Below, one piece after another: positions 60,212 through 64,000 of a DNA stretch of 64,000 nucleotides. Positions within the stretch are counted from its first letter, which is position 1, and the number at the start of each line of letters is the position of its first letter. The notes beneath the pieces were generated by a model, which made no database searches, had not been told where the DNA came from, and saw only the letters and a program-made list of their open reading frames with translations. The DNA is taken from the NCBI RefSeq assembly GCF_008365275.1, contig NZ_CP043504.1, positions 1,426,001 to 1,490,000 of the forward strand. Direction: 5' to 3'. Source of the stretch: Protaetiibacter larvae. Lineage in GTDB: Bacteria; Actinomycetota; Actinomycetes; Actinomycetales; Microbacteriaceae. Made by a program: the position numbers and the translations under genes.

Positions 60212-61216
60212 ATGTCGAGCCGTCTTGCCGAAGTCGCTCAGAAGGTCGGAGTCAGCGAAGCCACCGTGAGCCGCGTGCTCAACGGCAAACCCGGCGTGAG
60301 CGAATCCACCCGCCAGGCCGTGCTCACCGCCCTCGACGTGCTCGGCTACGAACGCCCCAGCAAACTGCGCGGCGAACGCGCCCGGCTCGTCGGCCTCTTC
60401 CTCCCCGAGCTCACCAACCCGATCTTCCCCGCCTTCGGGGAGCTCGTCGGCGGTGGCCTCGTGCAGCAGGGCTACACCCCCGTGCTCTGCACCCAGACCG
60501 CCGGCGGCATCAGCGAAGCGGACTATATCGAGCTGCTGCTCGAACAGCGCGTCTCCGGCGTCGTGTTCGTGGGCGGCCAGTACTCGCAGGCGGATGCCCC
60601 GCACGAGCAGTACGACCGGCTCACCGAGCTCGGCATCCCCACCGTGCTCGTCAACGCGCGCGTGCCCGAACTGGCCTTCCCGACGGTCTCCACCGACGAC
60701 CAGGTCGCCATCGAACTCGGCTGGAATCACCTGCGCCAACTCGGCCACGAACGCATCGGCATCGTGCTCGGCCCCCCGGATCACGTGCCCTCCCAGCGCA
60801 AACTCGAATCCGCACGGCGCCTCGCCGCCTCCGAAGGGAGCGAGCTGGACCCCGCCCTCGTCGCGCACTCCCACTACACGCTCGAAGCCGGTCAGGCGGC
60901 CGCCACCCGCCTCATCCAGGCCGGGGCGACCGGCATCCTGTGCGCATCCGACCCGCTCGCCCTCGGTGCCGTGCGCGCCGCCCGCCGCGCCGGCAAGAGC
61001 GTGCCCGGCGAGATCTCCATCGTCGGCTACGACGACTCCGCGCTCATGAACGCCACCGACCCGCCGCTCACCACCGTGCGGCAGCCGATCGAACCCATGG
61101 GCCGCCTCGTCATCGAACTGCTCGTCGCGCAACTGCAGGGGGCGAAGCCGGCGACCGAGGAGTACCTGTTCGAGCCGGAGCTCGTCGTGCGGGGGAGCAC
61201 CGCCCGCTGGAGCTGA
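60212..61216 (+). CDS. LacI-family sugar-responsive repressor
   Basis: A 334-residue regulator. The helix-turn-helix and hinge are RLAEVAQKVGVSEATVSRVL and GYERPSKLRGERARLVGLFLP. The periplasmic-binding-like sensor domain follows (LTNPIFPAFGELVGGGL ... IGYDDSALMNATDPPLTTVRQP-type ending). It precedes a GH13 gene and an ABC binding protein, so it probably senses an alpha-glucoside such as maltose or sucrose. Confidence 0.93.
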   Translation: MSSRLAEVAQKVGVSEATVSRVLNGKPGVSESTRQAVLTALDVLGYERPSKLRGERARLVGLFLPELTNPIFPAFGELVGGGLVQQGYTPVLCTQTAGGISEADYIELLLEQRVSGVVFVGGQYSQADAPHEQYDRLTELGIPTVLVNARVPELAFPTVSTDDQVAIELGWNHLRQLGHERIGIVLGPPDHVPSQRKLESARRLAASEGSELDPALVAHSHYTLEAGQAAATRLIQAGATGILCASDPLALGAVRAARRAGKSVPGEISIVGYDDSALMNATDPPLTTVRQPIEPMGRLVIELLVAQLQGAKPATEEYLFEPELVVRGSTARWS

Positions 61217-61250
61217 TCGCGATACGCCCGCTTCGCGGGCACTCGATCAG
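61213..61250. terminator. Hairpin after the LacI gene (REP-related)
   Basis: CTGATCG (61213-61219) pairs with CGATCAG (61244-61250) and GCCCGC with GCGGGC inside it. It includes the lacI-type gene's TGA. No T-run; probably separates the regulator from the GH13 operon. Confidence 0.6.
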
Positions 61251-61272
61251 CGAGAGCGCGCTGAAAGAATTG

Positions 61273-61285
61273 GCAAGTTTCTTGC
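61273..61285. promoter_or_regulatory. LacI-type operator upstream of the GH13 gene
   Basis: GCAAG-TTT-CTTGC is a perfect palindrome 14 bp upstream of the -35 box. Its half sites resemble those in front of the regulator gene, supporting control of both by the same repressor. Confidence 0.6.
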
Positions 61286-61299
61286 ATTCTGTTTAGTTC

Positions 61300-61328
61300 T
61301 TGCGTCAATCTGTCGAGTTCCATACATT
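61300..61328 (+). promoter_or_regulatory. Promoter of the GH13/ABC operon
   Basis: TTGCGT (61300-61305) and TACATT (61323-61328) are 17 bp apart, a good housekeeping-sigma match. The start codon is 52 bp downstream. Confidence 0.65.
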
Positions 61329-61380
61329 GTGGTTGTCGACGCCGACCCGGGCGTCGCAACGACCCCGATAGGAACCCCGC

Positions 61381-63078
61381 GTGGACGCAGACGTCCTGCC
61401 GATCACGGTTGAGGCCCCCGCCGACGCCGGACACCCCGCGCCCGTCCCGACGCTCGACGATCCGGACTGGTGGCGCTCCGCCGTCATCTACCAGATCTAC
61501 CCGCGCAGCTTCGCGGACGGCAACGGCGACGGCACGGGCGACCTCGCGGGGGTCCGCAGCCGGCTCGGCTACCTCAAGGCGCTCGGCGTCGACGCGATCT
61601 GGTTCACCCCCTGGTACGCGAGCCCGCTCGCCGACGGCGGCTACGACGTGAGCGACTACCGCGAGATCCACCCCGACTTCGGCACCCTCGCCGAGGCGGA
61701 GCTGCTGATCCAGGAGGCGCTCGCCCTCGGCATCCGCACCATCATCGACGTCGTCCCCAACCACATCTCCGCCCAGCACCGCTGGTTCCAGGATGCCCTC
61801 GCCGCCGGGCCCGGCAGCCCCGAGCGCGAACGCTTCTGGTTCGTCGACTCCGAGACGCTCCCCACCCGGTGGGTGTCGCCGTTCGCCGGCGAGACCTGGA
61901 CCCGCGAGACCCTGCCCGACGGCACCCCCGGCCAGTGGTACCTGCACCTGTTCACCCCCGAGCAGCCCGACCTCAACTGGAACCACCCGGACGTGCGCCG
62001 CGAGCACGAGGACATCCTCAGGTTCTGGTTCGACCGCGGTGTGGCGGGCGTGCGCATCGACTCCGCGGCCCTCCTCATCAAGGACCCGGAGCTCGGCGAG
62101 GTGCCCGAGAACCCCGGCCCCGGCGAACACCCCACCCAGGACCGCGACGAGCTGCACGAGGTGTATCGCAGCTGGCGCGCCGTCGCCGACAGCTACCCCG
62201 GCACGCGCGTGCTCGTGGGGGAGATCTGGCTGCCCGAGATCGACCGCTTCGTGAAGTACCTGCGCCCCGACGAGATGCACACGGCGTTCAACTTCGACTT
62301 CCTCGCCCGCCCCTGGGATGCGCACGAGCTCCGCGAGTCGATCGACATGACGCTCGCCGCCCACGCACCCGTCGGCGCCCCCTCCACCTGGGTGCTCTCG
62401 AACCACGACGTCACCCGCCCGGTCACCCGCTACGGGCGCGACGACAGCTCCTTCGCCTTCCTCAAGAAGCGCTTCGGCACCCCGACGGATCTCGCCCTCG
62501 GCACCCGCCGGGCGCGCGCGGCGGCACTCCTCACGGCGGCGCTGCCCGGATCGCTCTACATCTACCAGGGCGACGAGCTGGGCCTGCCCGAGGCGGAGGA
62601 CATCCCGCTCGCCGCCCTGCAGGACCCCATGCACTTCCGGTCGGGGGGCGTGGACCCCGGCCGGGATGGCTGCCGCGTGCCGCTGCCCTGGAGCGGCACC
62701 CGCGAGCCGTTCGGCTTCAGTTCGCCGCACGCACCGCACCGTCCCTGGCTCCCGCAGCCCCGGCAGTGGGCGCTCTACACCGTCGAGGCCGAGGAGCAGG
62801 ACCCCGGTTCGATGCTCAACCTGTACAAGCGCGCCCTCGAGTTCCGCAAGGTCGACGACGCGCTCGGCGACGGACCGTTCGCCTGGCTCGACCTCGGGCC
62901 GGACGCGCTCGCCTTCCGTCGCGGCGACGACTTCATCAGCGTCACCGCCTTCGGCGCGCCCGTCGCGCTGCCTCCCCACCGCGAGGTGATCCTCACGAGC
63001 TCGGAGCTCGTCGACGCCGGCGACGGCGTCGCGCAGCTCCCCACCGACTCCACGGCGTGGCTACGACCACAGCACTAG
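61381..63078 (+). CDS. Alpha-glucosidase, GH13
   Basis: 565 residues, cytoplasmic. The GH13 motifs are VIYQIYPRSFADGNGDGTGD, DVVPNH, GVRIDSAALL (nucleophile Asp227), VGEIWLPE (acid/base Glu281) and LSNHDVTRP (Asp343). The QIYPRSF and calcium-like loop fit oligo-1,6-/alpha-glucosidases that hydrolyse maltose, isomaltose or sucrose. GTG 61381 follows AGGAACC. It is probably co-transcribed with the solute-binding protein. Confidence 0.93.
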   Translation: MDADVLPITVEAPADAGHPAPVPTLDDPDWWRSAVIYQIYPRSFADGNGDGTGDLAGVRSRLGYLKALGVDAIWFTPWYASPLADGGYDVSDYREIHPDFGTLAEAELLIQEALALGIRTIIDVVPNHISAQHRWFQDALAAGPGSPERERFWFVDSETLPTRWVSPFAGETWTRETLPDGTPGQWYLHLFTPEQPDLNWNHPDVRREHEDILRFWFDRGVAGVRIDSAALLIKDPELGEVPENPGPGEHPTQDRDELHEVYRSWRAVADSYPGTRVLVGEIWLPEIDRFVKYLRPDEMHTAFNFDFLARPWDAHELRESIDMTLAAHAPVGAPSTWVLSNHDVTRPVTRYGRDDSSFAFLKKRFGTPTDLALGTRRARAAALLTAALPGSLYIYQGDELGLPEAEDIPLAALQDPMHFRSGGVDPGRDGCRVPLPWSGTREPFGFSSPHAPHRPWLPQPRQWALYTVEAEEQDPGSMLNLYKRALEFRKVDDALGDGPFAWLDLGPDALAFRRGDDFISVTAFGAPVALPPHREVILTSSELVDAGDGVAQLPTDSTAWLRPQH

Positions 63079-63124
63079 CCCGGAGAAACCCACCCACCAC
63101 ATCCCAACCATGAAAGGCAAGACA

Positions 63125-64000
63125 ATGAAGTCACCCACCAAGGTGCTCGCGATCGCGGCAGCGGTCGCCACGGTCGCTGCCCTCGCGTCCTGCTCCAGCA
63201 CGGGCGATGAGTCCGGCAGCAGGGTCGAGCTCCGCGTTGCGACCTTCCCGCCCGGGGCCGATCAGGCGGCCTACGACGCGTTCGCCGTCCAGGAGGCGCA
63301 GTTCGAGAAGGACAACCCGGGCATCGACGTCATCGGCGTCGAGTACGAGTGGAAGGCTCCCACCTTCACGGCTCAGCTCGCGGCGGGCAGCCTGCCCGAC
63401 GTGTTCACGGTGCCCTTCACCGACGCCAAGACGCTGCTCGAGAACGGTCAGCTGATGGATGTCACGGCCGAGGTCAAGGATCTCGGCTACGCCGACAAGT
63501 TCAACCCGATCATCCTCGATGCGGTCAAGGACTCGAGCGGCAACATCTTCGGCTTCCCGCGCCAGGCCTACGCGCTCGGTCTGCAGTACAACCGCGCACT
63601 GTTCGAAGAGGCGGGCCTCGACCCCGACTCGCCGCCCACCACCTGGGACGAGGTGCGCGAGTACGCCAAGCAGATCGCCGAGAAGACCGGCAAGGCCGGC
63701 TACGCGACGATGACCAAGGGCGCCACCGGCGGGTGGCAGCTGACGGCGCAGTCGGTCACGCGCGGCGGTTCGATGCAGGACGGCACGACCTCCACGATCG
63801 CCAACCCGGGCACGAAGGCCACCCTCGAGTACTTCCACGACCTCCGCTGGGAGGACAACTCGATGGGTGACAACTTCCTGCTCGACTGGGGGTCGATCAA
63901 CCAGGAGTTCGCCGCGGGCAACATCGGCATGTACACCTCGGGCTCCGACCTGTACACGGCTCTCGTGCGCGACTTCTCGCTCGACCCGGACGTGTACGGT
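63125..64000 (+). CDS. ABC transporter sugar-binding lipoprotein (partial)
   Basis: The frame is open from ATG 63125 to the window edge (292 codons). The lipobox ALASC places the lipidated Cys at 23. The mature part reads RVELRVATFPPGADQAAYDAF and has PDVFTVPFTDAK, YALGLQYNRALFEEAGLDPD and FAAGNIGMYTSGSDLY, typical of family-1 solute-binding proteins for oligosaccharides. Membrane permease genes are expected just beyond the window. The ribosome site is within ATGAAAGGCAAG. Confidence 0.9.
   Translation, partial: MKSPTKVLAIAAAVATVAALASCSSTGDESGSRVELRVATFPPGADQAAYDAFAVQEAQFEKDNPGIDVIGVEYEWKAPTFTAQLAAGSLPDVFTVPFTDAKTLLENGQLMDVTAEVKDLGYADKFNPIILDAVKDSSGNIFGFPRQAYALGLQYNRALFEEAGLDPDSPPTTWDEVREYAKQIAEKTGKAGYATMTKGATGGWQLTAQSVTRGGSMQDGTTSTIANPGTKATLEYFHDLRWEDNSMGDNFLLDWGSINQEFAAGNIGMYTSGSDLYTALVRDFSLDPDVYG

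Overview
The window is high-GC actinobacterial DNA, most likely from the family Microbacteriaceae. The clues are the rpmA-obgE-proB...proA-nadD-rsfS backbone order, the heavy use of GAT-GCC/GAC-GCC codons, many GTG starts, many promoters whose -10 box lies 6-7 nt before the start codon (leaderless type), and a dispersed palindromic repeat of the 'ggtcgaggagcgcc...cgagatcacc' kind. I cannot name the genus from sequence alone.

Layout. (1) 1-8.6 kb is a conserved chromosome segment: the end of rpmA, obgE, proB, a divergent SDR/TetR pair inserted between proB and proA, proA, a small membrane protein, nadD, a Pro/Ala-rich single-pass membrane protein and rsfS. (2) 8.7-19.7 kb is an integrated element of about 11 kb inserted in tRNA-Ala(GGC). 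It carries an excisionase, a tyrosine integrase, a zinc-finger protein, a giant DUF4011-helicase-Vsr-like protein (as in the Hhe defence type), a partner protein with a C-terminal HEPN-type RxxxxH motif, and a RelB/ParE-like toxin-antitoxin pair. 11-bp tandem sites lie just inside both ends. An IS481-family element (19.7-21.0 kb) has inserted exactly beside the right attachment site. (3) 21-25 kb holds a DUF2252 protein, a zinc metallopeptidase, an alpha/beta hydrolase and a WYL regulator. (4) 25-34 kb holds an operon of a P-type ATPase and a glutaminase-STAS-cNMP protein, then a GH3 glycosidase with an MFS exporter and a tail-anchored protein. (5) 34-43.5 kb holds a glycosyltransferase and a GH130-type enzyme (apparently fused to its upstream neighbour through a G8 tract), a LLM flavoenzyme, agmatine deiminase, an amidase and two FluC/CrcB subunits. 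(6) 43.6-49.5 kb is an accessory stretch: VapBC, GIY-YIG/DUF2075 helicase with a MazG-like enzyme, two NERD proteins and MazEF. (7) 49.6-64 kb holds a 1,986-residue secreted GH120-GH95 enzyme with four F5/8C domains, a Ser/Thr kinase with a GAF domain, a second LLM flavoenzyme, a hydrolase and a UbiA protein bracketed by two inverted repeats. It ends with a sugar-use locus: a LacI regulator, a GH13 alpha-glucosidase and the start of an ABC solute-binding lipoprotein.

The most unusual system is the helicase-nuclease plus HEPN-protein operon on the integrative element. It looks like a two-component anti-phage module in which a very large nucleic-acid motor/nuclease is paired with a probable RNase. 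The glycoside-degrading loci (GH3/MFS, GT/GH130, GH120-GH95, LacI/GH13/ABC) point to a plant- or soil-polysaccharide lifestyle. All family assignments come from reading motifs; no database search was run.
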